Source: JBGTSJ01 sp041940305
GTDB lineage: Bacteria; Planctomycetota; Planctomycetia; Planctomycetales; Planctomycetaceae
Assembly (NCBI GenBank): GCA_041940305.1
Contig: JBGTSJ010000011.1
Location: forward strand, 124,001 to 188,000
Reading direction: 5' to 3'
Length of the DNA: 64,000 nucleotides
Part shown: piece after piece, positions 16,821 through 24,570 of the stretch
Layout of the letters: each line of letters begins with the position of its first letter
How positions within the stretch are numbered: position 1 is the stretch's first letter
Program-made: the position numbers and the translations under genes
The notes under the pieces: model-generated
Database searches by the model: none
The model's input: the letters and a program-made list of their open reading frames with translations, nothing else
Told to the model about the DNA's origin: nothing

Positions 16821-17176
16821 GTGAGATTCTGGCCCTTCACGATTGCGCGGACTGCGTGCCGGCCGCCCGACGGCAAACGCCGGCGCAATAACATTAGGTC
16901 GGCGGGGACGCTGCGTTCGGCCGGCACGCGGCCAATCGTGGCGATGGCGGCGTCCCCATTCGGACTGCAACGGTTGCGCTCAATCTGCCGAGATCCAGAT
17001 GATGCCGATCGGCAACAGATCCAGGCTCGTGCGACAGCGGATCGCTGCCGACGCGACTTCTTTGACTCGGCCAGCCGGTGACGTACGTTTCAAGGCACGT
17101 GTGTGCGATATGCGAACGACATTGCGCCCGTGGGCCGCCAGGTTCAGGGGTCGGCCGTCCAGAGCGGGAAGATTCA
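16821..17176. promoter_or_regulatory. Shared divergent promoter region of the c-di-GMP gene pair
   Basis: 356 bases without a gene between the divergent GGDEF and HD-GYP genes. It must hold both promoters. Its striking content is the nested inverted repeat at 16838-16940, close to the GGDEF start. No clear -10/-35 boxes can be assigned by eye. Confidence 0.6.
16838..16940. repeat. Nested long inverted repeat in divergent promoter
   Basis: Outer 8-bp arms CACGATTG (16838-16845) and CAATCGTG (16933-16940) and inner 12-bp arms GCGTGCCGGCCG (16854-16865) and CGGCCGGCACGC (16918-16929), both perfect, with 8 and 3 unpaired bases between inner and outer arms and a 52-base loop. It could extrude as a cruciform, bind a dimeric regulator, or be the relic of a small element. 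Confidence 0.7.
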
Positions 17177-18859
17177 ATGCAGAGCCACGATGTGACCCCT
17201 GCTGGTGCGGACGCTGAAACCGAACGAATCGCACTGTCGTTGTTTGAGGAGACGCTCGGGACGACGTTTACCACATGGACGCACGGCCGGGATGAATGGA
17301 GACCGCTGCTGGCGGACACGCGCCGGGGCAATGACCAGCAATCGACCGCACAGCATCTGGAGGGAATCCGCTGGCAGGGTACGCCGCTGGTGGCTCCAGT
17401 GGCCGAGGGACAGGTGCTGGTCGTCCTGCCGATGGATCCTTATCACTGGCAGCGCGCCGCAGTGGGACAGATGTCCGCGAACGACCTGGGCCTGGCCCAG
17501 CGGCTGGCAGCGGGAGCCCATCGTCTGTTGCAGCAGCAACTGTTGCTGAGCCGGCAGGGACGGGAACTGACGACCTGCCTGGAGCAGTTGACATTCTCCA
17601 TGGAGGAGCAGACGTGGCTCCGGTCGCTTTCCCGGCAGATCGACTTGAGTGACGCCCGCGTGGGAACGATGCGGATCGTCACGGAAATTCTGCCGAAACT
17701 GCAATCGCTGATCGCGGCGGAAGGGATCGCCTGGCTGTCGACGGATGTCGGGCGCGGGGCGACGAGCAGCGACCTGGCGGCGGACTGGGTCGGGGAACGA
17801 CGGATCAAGACGGCCGCCTGCCGCAAACTCGTGGCGGCCTACGGCCATCGGGCGATTGCCCGCGCCGTCGTCGCTCAGGACGTTGATGCGCCGCATCTGT
17901 TGAAGCCGCTGGGGATCAAATCCTTGATCCTTGCGGCGGTGACCCACGGCGAGCGTCCGTCGGGCTGGCTGCTGGCGATCAATCGCTGCAGCAGCATCGT
18001 GCCGATCATGCGGCAGGCCGCACAGGAGCGCCTGGAGACGAGCGACGCTGAGTTCGGCTCAATCGAAGCCGGACTGCTGGAAGCGACGGCGACCATGCTG
18101 GGCACGCATGCCCGGAATTTTGACCTGCTGCAGCAGCGCGAGGAGATGGTGGTTCGACTGATGCGAACGATGAGCAGCGCCATCGACGCGCGGGACACCT
18201 ACACGCGCGGGCACAGCCAGCGCGTGGGACGCTACGCCCATGAGATTGCTCAGCAACTCACATTGCCGGAAGCAGAACGGGAGCAACTGTACCTTACCGG
18301 GCTGCTGCACGATATTGGCAAGATCGGCGTGCCGGATCACGTGCTGCTCAAGCCAGGCCGGTTGTCGACTGAGGAGTTCGAACTGATCAAGCAGCACCCG
18401 GAGATCGGCCACCGCATCCTCGAACCGATTGCGGAGCTGAGTTTTGCGCTGCCGGGCGTGCTGCATCACCATGAGCGGATCGACGGCCAGGGCTATCCCC
18501 ATGGTTTGACCGGCCCGGAGATCCCGCTGATGGCCCGCATTCTGGCCGTCGCCGATGCATTCGACGCCATGACCAGCAGCCGCACCTATCGGGCGGCAAT
18601 GTCGGCCGAGCGTGCCCGGGAAGTCCTGTCGGAAGGCTCGGGCTGCCAATGGGACGCCGAAGTCGTTGCGGCCTTTCTGGAGACGGCCGGGGGGCGCGGG
18701 GTTCCCGATCCTGATGAGCCGGAGCTGCGGCACGATACCGAGGTCTCTCTCGGCTCGTCGATCTTCGACGACGACGACGACGATCAATGGGAGAACCATT
18801 CAATGCTGCTGGACGGCGAGATGCTGGAGGGCACGCAGATCATGGCGAATCGCGAATGA
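17177..18859 (+). CDS. GAF-HD-GYP cyclic-di-GMP phosphodiesterase
   Basis: A 560-residue cytoplasmic protein. An N-terminal region (1-150) is unassigned; a GAF-like domain spans about 165-318, then a short linker leads to the HD-GYP domain (about 340-525). Metal and active-site landmarks are HSQRVGRYAHEIA, LLHDIGKIG (HD at 378-379), KQHPEIGHRIL, LHHHERIDGQGYPHGL (GYP 439-441) and ILAVADAFDAMTS. HD-GYP enzymes hydrolyse c-di-GMP to GMP or pGpG. The C-terminal tail has six consecutive Asp. The ATG at 17177 is preferred; the frame stays open to 17078. Opposite orientation to the cyclase gene across a shared promoter suggests that the two are controlled together. Confidence 0.9.
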   Translation: MQSHDVTPAGADAETERIALSLFEETLGTTFTTWTHGRDEWRPLLADTRRGNDQQSTAQHLEGIRWQGTPLVAPVAEGQVLVVLPMDPYHWQRAAVGQMSANDLGLAQRLAAGAHRLLQQQLLLSRQGRELTTCLEQLTFSMEEQTWLRSLSRQIDLSDARVGTMRIVTEILPKLQSLIAAEGIAWLSTDVGRGATSSDLAADWVGERRIKTAACRKLVAAYGHRAIARAVVAQDVDAPHLLKPLGIKSLILAAVTHGERPSGWLLAINRCSSIVPIMRQAAQERLETSDAEFGSIEAGLLEATATMLGTHARNFDLLQQREEMVVRLMRTMSSAIDARDTYTRGHSQRVGRYAHEIAQQLTLPEAEREQLYLTGLLHDIGKIGVPDHVLLKPGRLSTEEFELIKQHPEIGHRILEPIAELSFALPGVLHHHERIDGQGYPHGLTGPEIPLMARILAVADAFDAMTSSRTYRAAMSAERAREVLSEGSGCQWDAEVVAAFLETAGGRGVPDPDEPELRHDTEVSLGSSIFDDDDDDQWENHSMLLDGEMLEGTQIMANRE

Positions 18860-19042
18860 TCCGGCTGAACAGCGGTCTGCCTCCGGCGACTCACGGGACG
18901 GTCGGTGGCGACGGCGCAGGGGCCGGCGATTGCTTCGCGTGACGCTCCAGTCAGCCCTGAGCGCCGGTTGGCGTCCCTTGTTCCCGGAGTGGGCGCATCG
19001 CACAATGAACTCAGGGCCACTGTCCGGCCCGGGAGACCTGCG

Positions 19043-19582
19043 ATGGCGAACCAACTGGCGACTTTCGGCGGCGGCTGCTTCTGGTGTACGGAGGCCGTCT
19101 TTCTGGAACTGCGTGGCGTGCAATCCGTCGTGTCGGGCTACAGCGGCGGACATGTCCCCAATCCGACCTACGAGCAGGTCTGCGGCAAGCAGACAGGACA
19201 CGCCGAAGTCATCCAGGTCGCGTTCGATCCGCAGCAGATATCCTACGCGCAGCTGTTGGAAGTTTTCTTCCGAACGCATGACCCCACCACGCCGAACCGG
19301 CAGGGGAACGACACCGGCCCGCAGTATCGCTCGGTCATCTACTATCATGACGACGAGCAGCGGCACATCGCCGAGGACGTGAAACGGGAACTCGACGCCT
19401 CGGGCGCGTTCCACGCCCCCATCGTCACGCAGATCGAACCGCTGGGCGACTTCTATCCTGCGGAGGACTATCACCAGAACTATTACGCGCGCAATCCCGG
19501 GCAGGGTTACTGCTCGTTTGTAATTGCGCCGAAGGTGGATAAGTTCCGCAAAGTCTTCGCCGACCGGCTGGCGAAGACGTGA
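19043..19582 (+). CDS. msrA: Peptide-methionine (S)-S-oxide reductase MsrA
   Basis: A 179-residue MsrA, the usual length. The catalytic motif GCFWCTE lies at residues 11-17 with the nucleophile Cys12; GYSGGHVPNPTYEQVCGKQTGHAE and the YHQNYYARNP block near the C-terminus are also standard. It reduces S-methionine sulfoxide in proteins, restoring oxidatively damaged residues in the cytoplasm. The C-terminal resolving cysteines of two-cysteine-recycling MsrA are reduced to one candidate (GYCSF), so recycling details are open. The ATG at 19043 begins the conserved domain, with GGGAG at 19030-19034 as the ribosome-binding site; the longer frame to 18905 has no resemblance to the family. Confidence 0.96.
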   Translation: MANQLATFGGGCFWCTEAVFLELRGVQSVVSGYSGGHVPNPTYEQVCGKQTGHAEVIQVAFDPQQISYAQLLEVFFRTHDPTTPNRQGNDTGPQYRSVIYYHDDEQRHIAEDVKRELDASGAFHAPIVTQIEPLGDFYPAEDYHQNYYARNPGQGYCSFVIAPKVDKFRKVFADRLAKT

Positions 19583-19629
19583 TGCATCGACGTCCACCTT
19601 CCCGGCTTCGCCCTTTTTGAACGACCTTC

Positions 19630-22548
19630 ATGTCAGCGCTGGCGTCTCATTCTTGCTGGAGCGTTTCAATCATCAGCATCAGCGGACGGCGTAATGGGCA
19701 TCGATCTCCTGAGTCACGGCCATGCATTGCCGGTCGATGGACCTGCCGTCTGATCGCCACCAGCGTGCTGGTGCTGGCCAGCCGCGACGTCGCAGCCGAC
19801 GACTCCGCTGCGGTGGACGACTTTGAACGGCGGGTGCGGCCCGTGCTGGTCGAGCGCTGTCTCGAATGCCATGGAGCCGTGAAGCAGGAGGCCGGCCTGA
19901 GACTCGACTCACGCGCCGCGATGCTGCGCGGCAGCGACAGTGGCGTAGTAGTGGTGGAGGGGCGGCCGGAGGAAAGCCTGCTGGTCGACGCGATCCATCG
20001 CCGGGACGGGCTGGAGATGCCGCCGGATGACGCGCTGACGGCAGAGGAGGTTGCCTCCGTCGAGGACTGGATCCGTAACGGCCTGCCGTGGCCGGACGAT
20101 CCACCGCCGACCAACGGCATGGATCAGGATCCGGCGGGCCATTGGGCCTATCAGATCCCGCTGCGTCCCTCCATTCCCGCGGTGCAGGACGCGGCCTGGG
20201 CGCGGAACGAAGTCGATCGATTCATCCAGGCACGACTGGAATCGGAAGGGATCGCCCTGCCGCGCACGGCAGCGGCTCAAGTCCTGATGCGCCGCGCGTC
20301 CTTCAGTCTGCTCGGCTTGCCCCCCTCTCCCGATGACGTGGAGTCCTTTGCAGGCGATACCGATCCCGGCGCCTTCGATCGACTCGTGGACCGGCTGCTT
20401 GCATCCCCCCAGTATGGCGAACGCTGGGGACGTCACTGGCTCGATGTGGCTCGCTACGCGGACAACAAGGGCTACGTGTTCTTCGAGGAGCAGAGCTATC
20501 CCTGGGCATACACCTACCGGGACTATGTCGTCGAGGCGCTCAATGTGGACCTGGCGTACGACCGATTCATTACGGAGCAGCTCGCGGCGGATCAACTGGT
20601 GGCTCGCGAGGGACCGAAAACGCTGCCGACAGACCCCGCATTGCGGGCGCTGGGGTTCCTGACGGTCGGCGGGCACTTCATGAACAACGTGCATGACATC
20701 CAGGATGACCGCATCGACGTGGTCACCCGCGGCCTGATGGGGATGACGCTCTCCTGCGCCCGCTGTCACGACCACAAATACGATCCGCTTTCACAGGCCG
20801 ACTACTACGCCCTGTACGGCGTCTTTCGCAGCGGTTACGAGCCGCTCGTCCCCCCCCTGTTCAACTCGCCGCCGGAAACCGACGAATACCGCGAGTTCGA
20901 CGCCGAACTCCAGAAGCGCCTCGACGCCCTCGATGCGTTCATTCAGCGCAAGCACGGTGAACTGGTGACGTCGGCCCGGGAACGGGTTGCCGAATATCTT
21001 GTCGAGGCCTGGCGCACGCGGGACCAGCCGAGCACTGAAGGCTTCATGCTGCTGATCAATCCGGGCGACCTGCATCCTGCGGTGGTCCAGCGCTGGTGGG
21101 TGCATCTCGATCGCGCCCGTCGGAGAGTTGACCCGATCTGGAGCGTCTGGCACGAGTTCGCCGCTCTTCCCGAAGAAACGTTCGCGCAGCAGGCAGAGCT
21201 TGTCAGTGCCCGATTGCTGTCGCGCGATTCGTCCGAACCACGGCTGAATCCGCTTGTTGTGGCGGCCTCCTGCGATCCGCCGCCGCAGTCCATGCCAGAA
21301 CTCGCCGAGCGACTCGCCGGGCTGTTCCACGGTGCCGAACAGCAGTGGCAGCAGGCGCAGGAGCAGGCCGAAGCCGCGGGAACTCCACCACCTGATGCTC
21401 TGATGGAGACCGACGCTGAGGAGTTGCGGCTGGCATTGTACGGAGACGACGCCCCTCCCAACATTCCGCTGGCGACGGGCTGGGGTTTCCTCACGCTCCT
21501 GCCCGATCGCCCCGCCCAGGGCGAGTATCAGGAACTGCTGAAGGCGGTCGAACAATGGAGCATGACCGGGACCGGCGCGCCGCCGCGGGCCATGGTCCTG
21601 CTCGACCGCAGCGAACCGTATGAGCCGCGCATCTTCATTCGCGGCAATGCGGAGCGCCCCGGCGACCCGGTGGCGCGACGGCTCCCTACAATCCTCGATG
21701 AGTCGGCCGCTCCGTTCTCGGATGGTTCCGGACGGCTCGAGCTGGCCCGGCGCATCGCCAGTCCCGACAATCCGCTGACGGCCCGCGTCATCGTCAACCG
21801 GGTCTGGATGCATCACTTCGGCAGCGGCCTCGTCAGCACGCCGGGTGATTTCGGCCTCCGCTCCGAGCCTCCGTCGCATCCGGAGTTGCTCGATTGGCTC
21901 GCCGTGGAATTCATCGAGCACGACTGGTCGCTGAAGTGGCTGCATCGCACGATCATGTCGTCCGCGACGTGGCAGCAGGGGAATTCCGCAGGTTCCGATG
22001 ACGCCGGCGCGGCACACGCCGCGACCGCTGACGCCGAGAATCGCTGGCTCTGGCATCGCCCGGCGCAGCGGCTGGAGTTCGAAGCCCTGCGCGACGCTCT
22101 GCTCGCTGTGAGCGGCGAACTCGATCCGGCTCTCGGCGGCCCCCCGCTCAACCTGTTCGCGGAACCCTCGCCGCCGCGCCGCACCCTGTACGGAAAAATC
22201 GACCGGCTGGACATGCCGAACCTGCTGCGGGCGTTCGACATGCCGACCCCCGATGCGACATCCCCCCAACGGGACACCACCACCGTCGCCGCCCAATCCC
22301 TGTTCCTGATGAACGGTCCCTGGACACAGCGCGCGGCCCTGAAACTCCTGGAACGGCCCGAAATCCAGGTCCAGTCCGACTCCGGGCCGAAACTCGACCA
22401 GATCTACCGCACAGTGCTCGCACGCTCGCCGACCAGCGACGAACTCGAGCTGTCACTGCAGTTCCTCGGCAATGAGCCGACGCAAACAGACTGGACCGAA
22501 CTCGTCCAGGCACTGCTGATGAGCAACGAGTTCGCGTTTGTCGACTGA
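19630..22548 (+). CDS. PSCyt1-DUF1549-DUF1553 protein
   Basis: A 972-residue exported protein with the three-part architecture typical of Planctomycetes. A hydrophobic segment at about 40-55 is the export signal; the N-terminal 35 residues are untypically polar, so the true start may be internal. PSCyt1 follows with one heme site RCLECHG (Cys77, Cys80, His81). DUF1549 occupies about 190-400 (AYADNKGYVFFEEQ, and SCARCHDHKYDPLSQADYYAL with a second CxxCH). DUF1553 covers about 690-960 (RVIVNRVWMHHFG, ELLDWLAVEF, SATWQQ, QSLFLMN). Function is unknown; a link to polymer degradation has been proposed in the literature. The partner DUF1501 gene follows 66 bases downstream. Confidence 0.93.
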   Translation: MSALASHSCWSVSIISISGRRNGHRSPESRPCIAGRWTCRLIATSVLVLASRDVAADDSAAVDDFERRVRPVLVERCLECHGAVKQEAGLRLDSRAAMLRGSDSGVVVVEGRPEESLLVDAIHRRDGLEMPPDDALTAEEVASVEDWIRNGLPWPDDPPPTNGMDQDPAGHWAYQIPLRPSIPAVQDAAWARNEVDRFIQARLESEGIALPRTAAAQVLMRRASFSLLGLPPSPDDVESFAGDTDPGAFDRLVDRLLASPQYGERWGRHWLDVARYADNKGYVFFEEQSYPWAYTYRDYVVEALNVDLAYDRFITEQLAADQLVAREGPKTLPTDPALRALGFLTVGGHFMNNVHDIQDDRIDVVTRGLMGMTLSCARCHDHKYDPLSQADYYALYGVFRSGYEPLVPPLFNSPPETDEYREFDAELQKRLDALDAFIQRKHGELVTSARERVAEYLVEAWRTRDQPSTEGFMLLINPGDLHPAVVQRWWVHLDRARRRVDPIWSVWHEFAALPEETFAQQAELVSARLLSRDSSEPRLNPLVVAASCDPPPQSMPELAERLAGLFHGAEQQWQQAQEQAEAAGTPPPDALMETDAEELRLALYGDDAPPNIPLATGWGFLTLLPDRPAQGEYQELLKAVEQWSMTGTGAPPRAMVLLDRSEPYEPRIFIRGNAERPGDPVARRLPTILDESAAPFSDGSGRLELARRIASPDNPLTARVIVNRVWMHHFGSGLVSTPGDFGLRSEPPSHPELLDWLAVEFIEHDWSLKWLHRTIMSSATWQQGNSAGSDDAGAAHAATADAENRWLWHRPAQRLEFEALRDALLAVSGELDPALGGPPLNLFAEPSPPRRTLYGKIDRLDMPNLLRAFDMPTPDATSPQRDTTTVAAQSLFLMNGPWTQRAALKLLERPEIQVQSDSGPKLDQIYRTVLARSPTSDELELSLQFLGNEPTQTDWTELVQALLMSNEFAFVD

Positions 22549-22614
22549 ACCCCGCCGCGCCCAGGATGGACGGACTCAGGAACGCTGACGGGGTTAAACA
22601 GACACGGTCCCTTT

Positions 22615-24039
22615 TTGACTTTGGTCAACAACGTGATTCATTGCCCGCCTCTCTCCCGCCGTCAACTTCTCCACCGCTCCGGCATGGGCTTCGGCGCACT
22701 GGCCGCGGCCGGGCTGCTCCATCCGGAACTCGGCAACGCGGCCACGCGCACGGCCACCGGTCCGCTCACTCCCCGCGCACCGCACTTTCCCGCAAAAGCG
22801 CAACGCGTCGTCCACCTCTTCATGAACGGCGGTCCCTCGCACGTCGACACGTTCGATCCCAAGCCGAAACTCACTGAATACCACGGGCAGTCATTGCCGT
22901 CCCCGAACCTTCGCACGGAGCGCAAAACCAGCGGAGCGCTCGGCTCGCCGTTCCGCTTCGATCGTTACGGCGAATCGGGCCTCGAGATCAGCGAGCTGTT
23001 TCAGGAAACCGCACGGCATGCGGACGACCTGTGCGTCATCCGCTCGATGCAGGCCGACGTCCCCAACCACGAACCGTCGCTGTGGCTGATGAACTGCGGC
23101 GAGTCACGGCAGCCGCGCCCCTCCTTCGGCTCCTGGCTCACCTACGGCCTCGGATCGGAGAACCAGAACCTCCCCGGCTTCATCGCCATGTGCCCGGGGG
23201 GCTACCCCATCACCGGCGCCCAGAACTGGCGATCCTCCTTTCTGCCCGGCGCCTACCAGGGAACGTACATCGACACCCAGCACTCCGATGTCGAGAAGCT
23301 GGTCTCGCACATTCGCAATCACCAGTTGCAGCCGACCGACCAGCGCCGCCAGCTCGATCTCATGCAGGCCCTCAACGCCCGGCATCAGGCGGAGCGCCCG
23401 GGCCAGCCGCTCCTGGAAGCCCGTATCCAGGCCTTCGAGCTGGCGTACCGGATGCAGTCCGAAGCAACCGACGCCTTCGATCTGTCACAGGAGCCGGAAT
23501 CCGTTCACGCCCAGTACGGAGAAGGGACGCATGCCCGCCAGCTGATGATCACCCGCCGCCTGCTGGAGCGGGGCGTGCGCTTCGTGCAGGTCTGGAGCGG
23601 TGCAGGTCAACCGTGGGACAATCACAGCAACATCGAGGCCGAGCATCGCAAGCTGGCCGGCGAGTGGGACCGGCCGATCGCCGCGTTCCTCAACGATCTC
23701 AAGCAGCGTGGCCTGTTCGACAGCACGCTCGTCATGTGGGGCGGCGAATTCGGCCGCACCCCCGTCGCGGAGTTGCCCGACCTCAACGGCCGCGACCACA
23801 ACCACTATGGCTTCTCCATGTGGCTGGCCGGCGGCGGAACTCGTGGCGGACAGGCCTACGGAGCTACCGACGAGTTCGGTTTCGCCGCGGTTGAGAACAC
23901 CGTTCACGTCCACGATCTGCACGCCACTCTGCTGCACCTGCTCGGCTTCGACCATGAGCGGCTCACGTACCGCTACGCCGGCCGCGATTTCCGCCTCACC
24001 GACGTCCACGGCCATGTGGTCGACGCCCTCATCGCTTGA
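22615..24039 (+). CDS. DUF1501 protein (Tat-exported), partner of DUF1549/1553
   Basis: A 474-residue DUF1501 protein directly downstream of the PSCyt1-DUF1549-DUF1553 gene, the standard pairing. A twin-arginine signal (PLSRRQLLHRSGMGFGALAAAG) opens the protein. Family blocks are VHLFMNGGPSHVDTFDPKP (about 62-80), AYRMQSEATDAFDLS, ERGVRFVQVWSGAGQPWDNH and LVMWGGEFGRTP followed by GRDHNHYGF and HATLLHLLGFDHERLTYRYAGRDFRLTDV. The protein has no ATG before the Tat motif: TTG at 22615 is taken, GTG at 22633 is the alternative. Neither has a clear ribosome-binding site, so translation may depend on coupling to the gene upstream. Confidence 0.92.
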   Translation: MTLVNNVIHCPPLSRRQLLHRSGMGFGALAAAGLLHPELGNAATRTATGPLTPRAPHFPAKAQRVVHLFMNGGPSHVDTFDPKPKLTEYHGQSLPSPNLRTERKTSGALGSPFRFDRYGESGLEISELFQETARHADDLCVIRSMQADVPNHEPSLWLMNCGESRQPRPSFGSWLTYGLGSENQNLPGFIAMCPGGYPITGAQNWRSSFLPGAYQGTYIDTQHSDVEKLVSHIRNHQLQPTDQRRQLDLMQALNARHQAERPGQPLLEARIQAFELAYRMQSEATDAFDLSQEPESVHAQYGEGTHARQLMITRRLLERGVRFVQVWSGAGQPWDNHSNIEAEHRKLAGEWDRPIAAFLNDLKQRGLFDSTLVMWGGEFGRTPVAELPDLNGRDHNHYGFSMWLAGGGTRGGQAYGATDEFGFAAVENTVHVHDLHATLLHLLGFDHERLTYRYAGRDFRLTDVHGHVVDALIA

Positions 24040-24275
24040 GCGCATGTCCACACCGCGGGGCAGCCTGCCTGCCTTCAAATCCGTCGATAGACCGGTTCTC
24101 CGGCTCAACTGCCGAGGGTGATCGCGGAGCGCCGCGTTGCGGGGTGGAGTTGCTTGCCGGTCCATCGCCCGCTAATATCCTTGGCTCGGCAAATGTGAGA
24201 TTGACTACGACCGTGATCCATCGCCAGACGGTGCTGGCGGCGGGCGGCGCGGCGACGGAAGGTGGAGCAGCAACG

Positions 24276-24509
24276 GTGACTCTCGACAAAAGTCTCAAGC
24301 GAAGGGGTCGTCTGTCTCGCGCGCGGAGCGTCCTGTCCCGCGACGAGCGCATCGCCAAAATGCGCGAAGAGGAGCGCTGGACCGAAGGTCGCAGCCCCTT
24401 CAACCTGCCGAAAATCCGGGTCCCCAAACTGAGCACCGGCAAGAAGAAGAAGGCGGCCAAGGAGACGGCCGAAGAAGGAGACGCGAAGACCGAGGCGGCC
24501 AAGAAGTAG
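24276..24509 (+). CDS. Small basic protein, TIGR04137-type
   Basis: A 77-residue, very basic protein of the small family shared by Planctomycetes, Verrucomicrobia and Chlamydiae. The conserved core LDKSLKRRGRLSRARSVL followed by SRDERIAKMREEERW and LPKIRVPKL is complete; a Lys/Glu-rich tail (KKKKAAKETAEEGD) extends it. The family is suspected to be ribosome- or nucleic-acid-associated, but its function is not established. The start is GTG at 24276, fixed by the family N-terminus and by GGTGGAG about 8 bases upstream, so a frame beginning at 24036 would be much too long. The upstream 236 bases presumably contain a strong promoter. Confidence 0.85.
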   Translation: MTLDKSLKRRGRLSRARSVLSRDERIAKMREEERWTEGRSPFNLPKIRVPKLSTGKKKKAAKETAEEGDAKTEAAKK

Positions 24510-24570
24510 GTCAACAGGTCACTCCGCCTTGGGCGGGATTGCCTTAGCTCGATGCAGCAGGTTTGTGGCC

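Noticed and set aside
16838..16940. Inverted repeat as an intrinsic terminator
   Set aside because: It lies between divergent starts, has a 52-base loop and no T-run.
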